Positions 6,366 to 13,793 of a DNA stretch of 28,646 nt are shown one piece after another. The stretch's first letter is position 1. Every line of letters begins with the position of its first letter. The notes beneath the pieces were generated by a model. That model worked only from the letters and a program-made list of their open reading frames with translations, was not told the origin of the DNA and ran no database searches. The position numbers were made by a program, and so were the translations under genes. The stretch lies in the IMG/VR virus record IMGVR_UViG_3300000477_000008, positions 1 to 28,646 of that record. One strand, 5' to 3'. Source of the stretch: a virus.

Positions 6366-9125
6366 TTATCTCCCCATAATATGCTCCGATTGAGCTATAC
6401 CGCTCAGTTTACCGCGTGATCCGGCATTCCGCATCTGCATAATGCCCCGAATTATCTTCTGGGCATTTTCCGTCTGTATTTTTTGATTTCGTGCCCGGAA
6501 ATTGTATTTTTCAAAATAGCCCCAAATGCTACTTGGTAAAATAACCAGTTTAATTAAGTCGTCCTCACGACCACCTATTGGTGCTACTCTTAAACACATA
6601 TTTATTACTTCATCATACTTTATCCTGTCCATTATATAGTTATACTCTTTCGCTTTCTCATCGTCACCCATATCAACCGCATGTTCACGCATCGCCATGA
6701 AATATGGTGTCTGAAAATCAGAACCCACAATAAACATGATATCATAAAAATCTACATCTAAACCCCTCGATACTACTGAATTCAAATACACGATGTTCGC
6801 ACGACCAGAATGGTGGTTCTCCAATTGTTCATACAAATCCTCATTGCTCGATATTATAGCGCCCGCACCTAAAGTCTGTTTCAAATCCAATTGTTTCTCT
6901 TTTGTGGGTGTCGCTATCAATACAGGTGTTTTTAATCCTCGGCGTTTCCGGTTTTCATTAATGATACCATGCAAAATACGTTTCATCTTGGTCGTGGATG
7001 CTCCTTCTATCACATAAAACACGAAATTGTTTATATAACGGAACGCTTCACAATTCAATATCCTGCAATCCTGCAAATCATGTTGTCTGTGCAAATCATT
7101 GATAAATAATTCTCCTGCCGTCTGGCCTATGATTATCATTTTTTCAAACGGGGTAAATGTAAATATCCGGCGTTCAGGTATGGCAAACAAAGTGCTTCTC
7201 ATTTTCCCGATCCACTGAAACCTACGCAAATGATTATTATAGATAAAGCCGGTGCATAGTTTTTCAATGGTTTCTTTGTGCTGCACCGGAAAACTCATGA
7301 TATAATCGTGTATCTTCTCTACAAGTTTTTCTTTTTGATTAAACTCGATATCATCAAGATATTCTACTGATTCCAGTTCTGCGACCAATCTTGATTTAAG
7401 TTCTTCTTTCTTATAATCTGCAGCACGATTAATATATGTCACCCATTTTATCACGCCATTTATAACCCGAATTATTTGATTATCTCTCTTTTTTGAAGGG
7501 TTTTTGTTGATTTCGGGATCGCTTATCATCGTTTTGAACTCGTTAAGATGTGTTTCGCTTACAGAACCCAACAGAGCCCTCATATTCATGATCCCACGTC
7601 CGATTGTAACTTCAGCAAGTGTTAATTCATTTGGATATAGCCCGGCTATAGTGATATCTTCATCAAGTATTATGAGGGATTGTGGAGGTAATGCTTTATC
7701 AGGCTGTTGTGTTGTTAAAAAATAAGGAACCGCAAAAATAAAATCTACATGATTTCTGGCTGATAATAACCCTTGGTAAGGACATACATTGTAGTTATGC
7801 AGTATATCGCCTGTAAGAATGGGTTCTCTTTCAACCAAATCACGTATAAATTCGTCCAGTTCAGCTTTTGTTTGGTGTATACCGTCCTCTTTATAGACAA
7901 TGTTATACTCACAATCAAAACAATCCTGTTCGAACTTACAGACCTTGTCTTTACCGCCGATATGGGCTGCCGTCTGACCTTCTTCTCTGATATGCTTAAA
8001 TATATTCAGGGCATGTTCCAATACACTATGACGGGCTGATATGAAGGCTCCACTGCGTTCTGTTACAAGATGCGCAACCACTTTGTGGGTTTTTCCTGTT
8101 CTCGGATACGCTTGTATCAGGAGTGCATCACATGACGGCAACTTATCGGGTAGCATAGCAACTTTTTGGATTTCAATATCTCCTGTTGCAACTGGTTTTT
8201 TACCAATTCGGGTGAATTGTGGCGTTTCAAGTCCTTCAAGTTCGCATGCTTCTCTGATTTCATAACCTCTATTCTGCAGGCTACCGGGAACACATTCACC
8301 ACATTCGATATACCCATGTTTCATGAGCAACGCATGAATCCAGTTTCCGCCAGAATTACACCGAAAACAGAACCACACATTTTTGTATGTATCCACAGAA
8401 TAGTTTTTACCGCCTGTAGACCCGTGAACAGGATGCGCACCTTGATATTCGGTTCCTTGTTTTACGGGATTGTCTGGCGGTAAAATGTCCATAATATCGT
8501 GATCACGTGAAAACTGGTCATAATCATATTTAGGAGGTAGTCTGGTCTGTGTAGGATGTAGTTTTTTGCGTAAAGGACTCAATATGGATTCTAATATGTC
8601 AAGATCAAACTCTTTAATATCGGTATCATGAACTACTGTATATGGTATTCCTGATGGATGTATAGATGGTGGTGCAACACAGAACCCTTTTTGTCCTGCA
8701 CCATAAAAATCCCCAATATGGTCGCCGGTGTTTGGGTTGTATAACGGGAATTTCCCGTGCATTTCAGGACATTTGATATAGAAATGGTATTTTTCGCCTT
8801 CTCCTCCTGTTTTCACGGTAAAAGTATCTTCAAAATAGTGTGCAATACCTAACTCTTCAAACACTTCAAACTTGTCTGCATCAAGAATACAATACCCGTT
8901 TACCGGAATAACCCCGATATTGCCTTTTCTTCTAAGATGCCGTTGAATTGTTAAAGAATCATGAGAGAAATTATTTGTTTGGAGATAATTAGCATCAATA
9001 GGATTTTTACCTTTTGGAACCACTCTAATAAACCGGAACCCTTCAAAACAGACTTTTTCAGGGATAGAAAAAACGAAACCTTTATATTCTTTCGTGTCCA
9101 TTATATTATGTGGTGGTTGATCCAT
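6366..9125 (-). CDS. PrimPol fused to XPD/DinG-like Fe-S SF2 helicase
   Basis: This is a 919-residue replication protein; positions below count from a TTG 6 nt upstream, so subtract 2 for the chosen start. A primase-polymerase domain comes first: YCILDADKF (D84/D86), EKYHFYIK (H116) and GDFYGAGQKGFCVAPPSIHPSG. Next is a CHC2-like zinc site (HPVHGS near 233, FCFRC near 254-258). The helicase follows: AYPRTGKT (341-348), four Cys arranged as in XPD/DinG Fe-S domains (C398, C404, C407, and C450 in VCPYQGLLSARNHVDFIFAVPYFL), motif II LDED (489-492), motif V VVSRGLDV (786-793) and a degenerate motif VI. It would prime and unwind DNA at the origin or fork. ATG 9125 has GGAG at 7-nt spacing, whereas the earlier TTG lies too close. 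The upstream neighbour is a PD-(D/E)XK nuclease. Confidence 0.85.
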   Translation of the reverse strand: MDQPPHNIMDTKEYKGFVFSIPEKVCFEGFRFIRVVPKGKNPIDANYLQTNNFSHDSLTIQRHLRRKGNIGVIPVNGYCILDADKFEVFEELGIAHYFEDTFTVKTGGEGEKYHFYIKCPEMHGKFPLYNPNTGDHIGDFYGAGQKGFCVAPPSIHPSGIPYTVVHDTDIKEFDLDILESILSPLRKKLHPTQTRLPPKYDYDQFSRDHDIMDILPPDNPVKQGTEYQGAHPVHGSTGGKNYSVDTYKNVWFCFRCNSGGNWIHALLMKHGYIECGECVPGSLQNRGYEIREACELEGLETPQFTRIGKKPVATGDIEIQKVAMLPDKLPSCDALLIQAYPRTGKTHKVVAHLVTERSGAFISARHSVLEHALNIFKHIREEGQTAAHIGGKDKVCKFEQDCFDCEYNIVYKEDGIHQTKAELDEFIRDLVEREPILTGDILHNYNVCPYQGLLSARNHVDFIFAVPYFLTTQQPDKALPPQSLIILDEDITIAGLYPNELTLAEVTIGRGIMNMRALLGSVSETHLNEFKTMISDPEINKNPSKKRDNQIIRVINGVIKWVTYINRAADYKKEELKSRLVAELESVEYLDDIEFNQKEKLVEKIHDYIMSFPVQHKETIEKLCTGFIYNNHLRRFQWIGKMRSTLFAIPERRIFTFTPFEKMIIIGQTAGELFINDLHRQHDLQDCRILNCEAFRYINNFVFYVIEGASTTKMKRILHGIINENRKRRGLKTPVLIATPTKEKQLDLKQTLGAGAIISSNEDLYEQLENHHSGRANIVYLNSVVSRGLDVDFYDIMFIVGSDFQTPYFMAMREHAVDMGDDEKAKEYNYIMDRIKYDEVINMCLRVAPIGGREDDLIKLVILPSSIWGYFEKYNFRARNQKIQTENAQKIIRGIMQMRNAGSRGKLSGIAQSEHIMGR

Positions 9126-9225
9126 ATTCAATCTCCTCTCATTTATTCCCCTCTCGGCTGGATCAGGAGTTTACCCCCACTCCTTTTCCTTTCCGTTTGT
9201 GCGCAATACACTATACGTTCTTGAT

Positions 9226-9236
9226 TCTTATAATGA
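9226..9236 (-). promoter_or_regulatory. Weak TATA-like element before the primase-helicase gene
   Basis: The 119-nt gap between the nuclease stop (9245) and the primase ATG (9125) contains CAATCATTATAAGAA on the minus strand. This resembles a TATA box and would give a leader of about 75 nt. The match is moderate and no other promoter signal is evident in the gap. Confidence 0.3.
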
Positions 9237-9244
9237 TTGTGATG

Positions 9245-9901
9245 TTATAATTTCGCATTGATTTTTGCTTTGTAACCATCTAATAACCCAAGAAATTCGA
9301 TTGCCCGGGCTTCAAGTTCTTCTTTATCAATAACGTATATTTTACCTTGCAATCCTTGATTTTTCTGTTCATAGGGACATAAACATATAATCACGCCCTG
9401 TTCTGGCGGCGGGTTGATTAAGAGACTATACGCTCCAAGCTGAACAAAGTGGTTATCATGAGCCTGTGCAGAAGTTTTGATATCTGCGATTGTCCATTTA
9501 AAATCTCCTCCATTGACCTTCATAGTTGCAGCAAGATCATAGGTTCCTGCATATCTATGTTTTCTATGGATTTCAGTTTGTTCAACATCGATTCTACCGG
9601 GTTGTATTTCTATTGTTCCCGATTCAGTCAAGTCATCGAACTGCAATTCGGCTATTTCACACAAATCTCTGGCATTTCCGGGCAGTTTTTTATATTCGAT
9701 ATCGGGATCGGGCAATGAATGTTTCACCAGTTTTTTGAGCACTCTATAATGAACCAGTGTTCCGATACCTGCAGTTTCTCTTGATATTTTTGCGGCTTCT
9801 TGTTCTCCTATCCGGCGTTTCCATCGCCATAACCATGATTTATCCATCATTTCTGAAATAACAGTTGTAACTCGAGGACATTTTTTCTTGTCATATTTCA
9901 T
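9245..9901 (-). CDS. PD-(D/E)XK family exonuclease (RecB/Cas4-like fold)
   Basis: This 218-residue protein shows the PD-(D/E)XK nuclease series: GIGTLVHYRVL with H51, HRYAGTYDLAA with D122, TIADIKTS giving D140-x-K142, and HFVQLGAYSLL with Q154 and Y158. These are the metal-binding and motif-IV residues of RecB-type and phage exonuclease-like enzymes. I see no four-Cys Fe-S cluster as in Cas4. It probably resects DNA ends for the recombination that supports viral replication, together with the Sak4-like ATPase and ssDNA-binding protein encoded further upstream. It precedes the primase-helicase gene. AGGTG at 5-nt spacing supports the ATG at 9901. Confidence 0.85.
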   Translation of the reverse strand: MKYDKKKCPRVTTVISEMMDKSWLWRWKRRIGEQEAAKISRETAGIGTLVHYRVLKKLVKHSLPDPDIEYKKLPGNARDLCEIAELQFDDLTESGTIEIQPGRIDVEQTEIHRKHRYAGTYDLAATMKVNGGDFKWTIADIKTSAQAHDNHFVQLGAYSLLINPPPEQGVIICLCPYEQKNQGLQGKIYVIDKEELEARAIEFLGLLDGYKAKINAKL

Positions 9902-9962
9902 TGAATCACCTTTCTCTCTTTATACCAACCGTTTCTGACTTGATACTGCTTTAATCCGTGCT

Positions 9963-10124
9963 TCAGCAATATTTCCTTACCTCTATCCACGAATCGCATA
10001 AATTATCTGGTTCAATTATGTAATTATATTTATTACACCAATCGAGGTGTAAATATCCGTGATCGCATGTATCACAACATTTGCATATTTTGGCTTTCCT
10101 AAACTTAGGTGGGCTGTCTGTCAT
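9963..10124 (-). CDS. Small Cys-rich zinc-binding phage protein (53 residues)
   Basis: The chosen start ATG 10124 (MTDSPPKFRK) lies 2 nt after the upstream stop and has GGAG at 9-nt spacing; the longer open frame to 10223 would overlap the upstream gene. The protein has CKCCDTCDHGYLHLDWCNKYNYIIEPDNLCDSWI, a CxxC...C...C arrangement shared by many short phage proteins thought to bind zinc. No further function can be assigned. It ends a chain of overlapping small genes that starts at 12369. Confidence 0.7.
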   Translation of the reverse strand: MTDSPPKFRKAKICKCCDTCDHGYLHLDWCNKYNYIIEPDNLCDSWIEVRKYC

Positions 10125-10126
10125 AA

Positions 10127-10318
10127 TCACTTCTCCCGATACGGTTGAAATTTGTGTAAAGGACAACCTGTAATTTGGCAATCTAAAGCACCATCGGTAT
10201 AGAATCCCATACACTCGTAACATTTCGCCCGAATCAGTTCTCGTTGTGTGCAGTATTCACCGCGCTTAAATTTCAAATATTCTCCTTTTCCGGCTCTTCT
10301 TGGTAAATAGTCAGTCAT
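10127..10318 (-). CDS. Small zinc-binding phage protein (KCxECM...CPLHxFxPYR type)
   Basis: A start at ATG 10318 (MTDYLPRRAG) gives 63 residues and an 8-nt overlap with the upstream stop; a longer frame to 10372 is possible but overlaps more. The core EYCTQRELIRAKCYECMGFYTDGALDC...GCPLHKFQPYR matches a pattern I know from many phage genomes: two Cys pairs and a terminal CPLxxFRPYR, likely one zinc site. The role is unknown; such proteins are often early accessory genes. It lies between a helical hypothetical gene and another Cys-rich gene. Confidence 0.7.
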   Translation of the reverse strand: MTDYLPRRAGKGEYLKFKRGEYCTQRELIRAKCYECMGFYTDGALDCQITGCPLHKFQPYREK

Positions 10319-10562
10319 ACAACTCAGTTTTTGTTTTGTGTATTTGGTCGTTTGTGAGGAGGTAGTATCCAAGACAAATTCCTACATAAACACACTCTTC
10401 TTGACTATAGTTCCATTCTACGGCTTCTTTTCTTATTTCTTCAACCAGTTCGGGCATTGTTTGACAATATTTATCCAACGCATCGAGCATCTTGTTGATT
10501 TTTACCAGTTGTGTATCACTGATATCAAGTATTTGTCGTGGACTAAATATTCCGGGGTTCAT
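10311..10562 (-). CDS. Hypothetical helical protein
   Basis: This 83-residue protein (MNPGIFSPRQILDISDTQLVKINKMLDALDKYC...) looks all-helical with no Cys pair or catalytic motif. The C-terminal part ECVYVGICLGYYLLTND is hydrophobic but short, and a membrane role is uncertain. It overlaps the upstream gene by 4 nt and the downstream one by 8 nt, so it is probably translated by coupling. I do not recognise the family. Confidence 0.6.
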   Translation of the reverse strand: MNPGIFSPRQILDISDTQLVKINKMLDALDKYCQTMPELVEEIRKEAVEWNYSQEECVYVGICLGYYLLTNDQIHKTKTELYD

Positions 10563-10870
10563 ATTCTTACCTCTACTTTTGCATCAGGGAATAAACGACA
10601 ATGCTTTAAATAAATTCCAACAAATTCTACAAGTGATTCATAATCCCCCCATCCATTAGGAGGATTATATTTTTTGTATTTTTCTGGATTTGCTTTTAAC
10701 CGAGCAAGTCCTTCTTCTAATGGTTTGATTAAATCTTCTGCATCCCAGATATCTATTTCCTCTGGATGCCACAAATGTTTATAGATTCCTGCGGCTTCAG
10801 CCATTTCACCCAAGTTATGAGTAATATTTCTACTATACACTCTGTGATAGAGATATACATCAAGACTCAT
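10559..10870 (-). CDS. Conserved phage protein (MSLDVYLYHRVYSRNITHNLGEMA type)
   Basis: This 103-residue protein begins MSLDVYLYHRVYSRNITHNLGEMAEAAGIYKHLWHPEE and continues to NPPNGWGDYESLVEFVGIYL...FPDAKVEV. I recognise this pattern from many phage and environmental viral contigs: a SLDVYL start, NITHNLxxMA, NGWGxYE and PDAxVxV. It has no known function. It is well formed and complete. It overlaps its upstream neighbour (44-residue ORF) and its downstream neighbour by 4 nt each. The conservation points to a useful, non-structural viral role that cannot be named from sequence. Confidence 0.75.
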   Translation of the reverse strand: MSLDVYLYHRVYSRNITHNLGEMAEAAGIYKHLWHPEEIDIWDAEDLIKPLEEGLARLKANPEKYKKYNPPNGWGDYESLVEFVGIYLKHCRLFPDAKVEVRI

Positions 10871-11001
10871 TTTTCATTTTCCTCCTTTCTGATAGCTTTT
10901 AACCATTCTTTCATCAAATTTTCGGTTTTCCGCGAATATTTGAGTCCGATTCGGTCACAGGCCTGTTTAAAATCGTTATAAGTTTCGGTGCAGATCATCA
11001 T
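10867..11001 (-). CDS. Small basic protein of 44 residues
   Basis: The ORF starts at ATG 10999-11001 and its TGA (10867-10869) overlaps the next start in an ATGA. The protein begins MMICTETYNDFKQACDRIGL and is a basic, mostly helical peptide (KTENLMKEWLKAIRKEE). It fills the 144-nt gap between two firm genes and carries AAAGGAGG near its 3' end for the next gene. The helix pattern could be a DNA-binding or adaptor fragment. No function is assigned. Confidence 0.6.
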   Translation of the reverse strand: MMICTETYNDFKQACDRIGLKYSRKTENLMKEWLKAIRKEENEK

Positions 11002-11014
11002 ATTCGCTGACGTT

Positions 11015-11746
11015 TTATTGGTCTTCTTCAACATAAAGGTTTTCCTCCTGTTTCAACTTTCGATACTCCCGAAATACCCAAATAACCTCATCCAATCCAC
11101 CAACTATTCCAACACCTTCTGCAAGTGCTCCTTTATACTCTTCTCGAGCCAGTTCTTCAATCTCTTCATCTGTGCTATCTGCAGTTATTTCATCAGGAAT
11201 ATCACAGAACCAATCGTCTGCATGCCATAATCCACCTACTTCAGTTATAGAAAACACATATCCCCGATCAATTCTGATCCGTAACTCTTCCAGCAAATCA
11301 AAAGTTTCTTCACTGAAATCACCAATCCAGTTGGAACCGTTCCATTCTGTGTAATATCCTTTATAGATTTCTTGTATATCGTCCTCAATTTCCTTTATTC
11401 CGGCTTCCAACCGTGTGGCATCGATATCGCGGGGTAAAAAGATTCTGTCTGCTCTTCTGTGCCAGAACCGTTCGGGGATACCTTGCCCGGTCATTGTTTC
11501 AATATACACTGCCCTGTTATCCCAATCCAGAACCAGATAAATTGGCGCCTGCTGGTTACGGTTATAGGGATCACTTTCTACCAAACTGCCCGAATACTTG
11601 TAGTCTGTAACTGCAAATTTCATTTTCAAAGGGCCGCTTTTTGATTTCACTTTTTCTGTAGCAATTTTACAGATTTTACAAAGCTGGAACATAGATCCTT
11701 CATGAACCAATGTTCCGCATTGTGGGCAAAAATGTTTATTTTTCAT
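11015..11746 (-). CDS. Hypothetical protein with N-terminal zinc ribbon
   Basis: This 243-residue protein begins with MKNKHFCPQCGTLVHEGSMFQLCKICK, a CxxC...CxxC zinc ribbon at residues 7-26. The rest is acidic and mixed: IYLVLDWDNRAVYIETMTGQGIPERFWHRR, a helical DIDATRLEAGIKEIEDDIQEIY, and an acidic C-terminus. No catalytic triad or Walker box is seen. It starts immediately after the stop of the DUF6908-like gene (adjacent, no gap). Homologues of this overall architecture occur in plasmid and viral contigs, but I cannot name a family. A role in nucleic-acid binding is suggested only by the ribbon. Confidence 0.65.
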   Translation of the reverse strand: MKNKHFCPQCGTLVHEGSMFQLCKICKIATEKVKSKSGPLKMKFAVTDYKYSGSLVESDPYNRNQQAPIYLVLDWDNRAVYIETMTGQGIPERFWHRRADRIFLPRDIDATRLEAGIKEIEDDIQEIYKGYYTEWNGSNWIGDFSEETFDLLEELRIRIDRGYVFSITEVGGLWHADDWFCDIPDEITADSTDEEIEELAREEYKGALAEGVGIVGGLDEVIWVFREYRKLKQEENLYVEEDQ

Positions 11747-12175
11747 TTATTCCACCATCCTGAATCCCTGACCTACGAGATTTTTCAGCCATAAATAGAG
11801 AAAGTCGTTCAGTTTGCGTTTCATTTTTACATTCACGCCCGATTCAGAATACACTCTCTGATAAATTCCAACAGCGCTCTGCTGATATGTCAAAACTTCA
11901 ACTGCTCGTATCCGGGGATATATCTGGATTTCCATGTCTGGATCTGCCATCACATCGTTGTTTGAAATGTAATTATGAGCCATTGCTATCCTGTATCCGT
12001 CTGCCTCTGCAGGTGACAAGATGTCGATATTCAATGCCATATAGGGTTCATTTTCAATTTTCTTATGTAACCCCGTAAAATTAGGAAACCCCGTATCATT
12101 GAGGATTCCTATTTTTATCAACAAATCAAACATATCTTCGTATTTGGTATTTAGTGATAATAACATTTCAATCAC
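11747..12175 (-). CDS. DUF6908/DUF1249-like protein
   Basis: This 142-residue protein contains EPYMALNIDILS...YRIAMAHNYISNNDVMADPDMEIQIYP...VEVLTYQQSAVGIYQRVYSE. The series of a central 'D-L...IAMAHNYxxNxDxMADPDMxIQxxP' block followed by 'YQQ...GxYQxVY' matches my memory of the DUF6908 (DUF1249-like) proteins found on mobile elements; the function is unknown. The ATG at 12175 overlaps the upstream zinc-ribbon gene by 4 nt, and the stop abuts the next gene. The family name is moderately sure; the existence of the gene is firm. Confidence 0.65.
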   Translation of the reverse strand: MIEMLLSLNTKYEDMFDLLIKIGILNDTGFPNFTGLHKKIENEPYMALNIDILSPAEADGYRIAMAHNYISNNDVMADPDMEIQIYPRIRAVEVLTYQQSAVGIYQRVYSESGVNVKMKRKLNDFLYLWLKNLVGQGFRMVE

Positions 12176-12369
12176 TCATATGTCTTTATGGTTTCCCGGC
12201 TGTGCCAAGGTTCATGACACTCTCTGCACCGCTCAAATGTTTTCCTTCCGGCTTGTGTCACTACAGATGGCGTGACCCGTTCTGCCGCATCCTTAGCCCC
12301 ACATTTGTGGCATGCGTGCACTACCCAAGGTATTACATGGGTAAAGTCGGTATGGTTTCGTGCCTTCAT
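12172..12369 (-). CDS. Zinc-ribbon protein, first gene of small-gene cluster
   Basis: This 65-residue protein has HACHKCGAKDAAERVTPSVV...FERCRECHEPWH, a CxxC...CxxC zinc ribbon with 25-30 residues between the pairs, and a basic N-terminus. It is the first gene of the 12369-9963 cluster and lies about 60 nt downstream of a TATA box whose predicted start overlaps a palindrome. Small zinc ribbons of this kind often act as transcription or replication adaptors, but no partner can be named. The start at ATG 12369 follows a pyrimidine-rich gap on the plus strand and has no strong Shine-Dalgarno. Confidence 0.65.
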   Translation of the reverse strand: MKARNHTDFTHVIPWVVHACHKCGAKDAAERVTPSVVTQAGRKTFERCRECHEPWHSRETIKTYE

Positions 12370-12392
12370 TTTTTTTTCTCAACCTCGTTTTT

Positions 12393-12410
12393 TTGTAGAT
12401 TTGTCTACAA
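12393..12410. promoter_or_regulatory. Palindrome at predicted transcription start (operator candidate)
   Basis: TTGTAGA (12393-12399), 4 nt, then TCTACAA (12404-12410) form a perfect 7-bp inverted repeat. It covers the position about 25-30 nt downstream of the minus-strand TATA at 12429-12438, where transcription of the cluster would begin. That is the usual site for an archaeal repressor that blocks polymerase recruitment or escape. Confidence 0.5.
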
Positions 12411-12428
12411 TATCCTTTAGGAGTCCTT

Positions 12429-12438
12429 CTTTTATATA
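12429..12438 (-). promoter_or_regulatory. TATA box of the zinc-ribbon gene cluster
   Basis: On the minus strand GATAAGTATATAAAAG gives a good archaeal TATA box with an A-rich upstream element. It lies 60 nt before the ATG at 12369. The predicted start near 12404 falls inside the TTGTAGA/TCTACAA palindrome. Confidence 0.55.
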
Positions 12439-12501
12439 CTTATCGGTTTGTATCTGCCCCCTGAATTGGGCTTATTTCCCGATTTTACAAAAGATTTGCT
12501 T

Positions 12502-12800
12502 GGCAACATCTTATATAAAGGTATGTATCTACCAAAACAAATAATATCAATTTGGCGAGTTCGGGGTTTTACCGCGCGGGACGATTTTCACGATTTCACG
12601 ATTATCACACTGGTTGTTACTATTTCTATGTATCGTTATAACGCTTCAAAGCGCTTCGGAGAACGCTTGAAACTGGCTGAATCGACTGGAAACATGCTTC
12701 TTCTCATGGCAGATCAACACTATGCCTTTGTGTTTATACGTTGAACATCGAAGCGCCATAGAATCGCTGATGTGGGGCTCTCAGTTGAAAACGGCAAAAA
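12502..12800. repeat. Long intergenic direct repeat, copy A
   Basis: About 300 bp related to copy B 374 bp downstream. Shared landmarks are GGCAACATC (12502-12510), a TATATAAAGGTATGTAT element (12513-12529), ACCGCGCGG with an 8-bp palindrome (12571-12579), a 36-bp identical block (12592-12627), TATCGTTATAAC just after it, AACATGCTTCTTCTCA (12691-12706) and ATCGCTGAT (12763-12771). The open frame on the plus strand is not convincing as a gene. The TATA element reads well in both directions. Confidence 0.8.
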
Positions 12801-12875
12801 ATGCAAAAACATTGAATAGTATCTGAGGGGCATGGTGGCAAAAATATATTAATAGATTATATCTCCTCAGAACCC

Positions 12876-13175
12876 GGCAACATCATATATAAAGGTATGT
12901 ATTCACCAAGAAAAATAATATCAATCTGGCGGTTTCGGTTCTTAACCGCGCGGAACATTTCTTGTGATTTCACGATTATCACACTGGTTGTTACTATTTC
13001 TTTATATCGTTATAACACCTCAAGGGACTTCGGGATGAACTTGGAATCGCTTGAATCGGCTGAAAACATGCTTCTTCTCACGCCGGATCTCGGAAGCCGC
13101 TTATGTTTATACGTTTGGTCAATAAACACTATAGGATCGCTGATATGATGGTCTCAGAACGAATCGACAAAAAAC
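12876..13175. repeat. Long intergenic direct repeat, copy B
   Basis: This is the second copy, in the same orientation: GGCAACATC (12876-12884), ATATATAAAGG (12885-12895), ACCGCGCGG (12945-12953), a 36-bp block identical to copy A (12966-13001), AACATGCTTCTTCTCA and ATCGCTGAT (13135-13143). Divergence is unevenly spread: fully conserved islands sit between poorly conserved stretches, as expected for protein-binding sites or a structured RNA rather than for coding sequence. Confidence 0.8.
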
Positions 13176-13191
13176 GTGAAAGTGTCGGGTA

Positions 13192-13602
13192 TCACCACAG
13201 ATACACCGCTTTAATATTCTCAACACCACATACATTTTTAAACATATTTAAAATTATATTTTTTTCTTCACATAGAAGTGGACGAAATGATGCTCCCAAC
13301 AAGTGTGAACTTTGGTGCCGGGTTGATACTTCAAAGTGACCTGTAACTAAACCGTTTTTGTATAAACGCAAATGAATCTGATAATCCAGTCCGACTAATC
13401 TTCTCCAAGTTGCTACCTGTCCTATGTATGTTATACTGAGATCATTATAATAATAATTATATTCCCATAACTTTTTGGTTATCTCTTTAACTGGAAGTTT
13501 AATATCAATTTCGAGCAGATTGTATTCAGGGGGTTCTTTTGTTCGTGCGAGTGCAATCTTTATGCGCCGGAATAAAAGTATAAGATGATATAAAAGTGTC
13601 AT
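13192..13602 (-). CDS. Hypothetical protein downstream of split protease
   Basis: This 136-residue protein (MTLLYHLILLFRRIKIALARTKEPPEYNLLEIDI...) has a hydrophobic N-terminal ~18 residues that could be a short membrane or signal segment, followed by a beta-rich part with WRRLVGLDYQIHLRLYKNGLVTGHFEVSTRHQSSHLLGA and a C-terminal helix. No active-site motif is seen. Its ATG overlaps the stop of the protease C-terminal fragment by 4 nt (ATGA), so the two were translationally coupled. It ends at the border of the repeat-containing intergenic region. The family is unknown to me. Confidence 0.6.
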   Translation of the reverse strand: MTLLYHLILLFRRIKIALARTKEPPEYNLLEIDIKLPVKEITKKLWEYNYYYNDLSITYIGQVATWRRLVGLDYQIHLRLYKNGLVTGHFEVSTRHQSSHLLGASFRPLLCEEKNIILNMFKNVCGVENIKAVYLW

Positions 13603-13793
13603 CTTATATCGTCATTGGCATCTATACAAGCTTTAGCAATAGCCCGTATTCGCTGCACCAATTCTTTGCAAAGCCGATCAAGCTTGTTTTCATAGGTAAA
13701 ATATGGATAGGGAGCCAGAGCATGTTGTGATTCTGGCAATGTAACCAATACGGGAATACCATCGCAATTATACATCTTCTCCATTTTGTTCAC
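13599..13793 (-). pseudogene. Detached C-terminal part of the serine protease (putative)
   Basis: The frame (GTG 13793 as nominal start) encodes NKMEKMYNCDGIPVLVTLPESQHALAPYPYFTYENKLDRLCKELVQ and a C-terminal helix. Trypsin-fold proteases continue for 40-60 residues after GDSGS with beta-strands such as DGxxVGLLFAGS and a closing helix; DGIPVLVTLPESQHAL fits that place. The upstream protease frame stops only about 15 residues after GDSGS. Removing 230 bp (13794-14023) joins the two frames without a stop. The fragment could be expressed separately from the GTG, but no good Shine-Dalgarno precedes it. That it is the lost end is inference. Confidence 0.55.

Larger units (their letters stand above)
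12370..13191. other. 820-bp gene-free region (control or origin candidate)
   Basis: This is the longest stretch without a supported gene. It contains the palindrome, the TATA box at 12429, both long repeats and a long-range complement, GCGCTTCG near 12651 with CGAAGCGC near 12750, in copy A only. It lies between two leftward gene clusters, so it is an upstream control region of the left cluster and could hold non-coding RNAs or the replication origin. No tRNA, rRNA or CRISPR pattern is visible. Confidence 0.6.

Noticed and set aside
12448-12744. Plus-strand open frame of 98 codons in repeat copy A, similar to one in copy B
   Set aside because: The similarity to the frame at 12897-13148 follows DNA-level identity. 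Substitutions are not concentrated in third positions, the shared ATG lies on the TATA element, and no ribosome site is present.
12897-13148. Plus-strand open frame of 83 codons in repeat copy B
   Set aside because: Same reasons as for copy A; the two frames diverge and end differently after the conserved islands.
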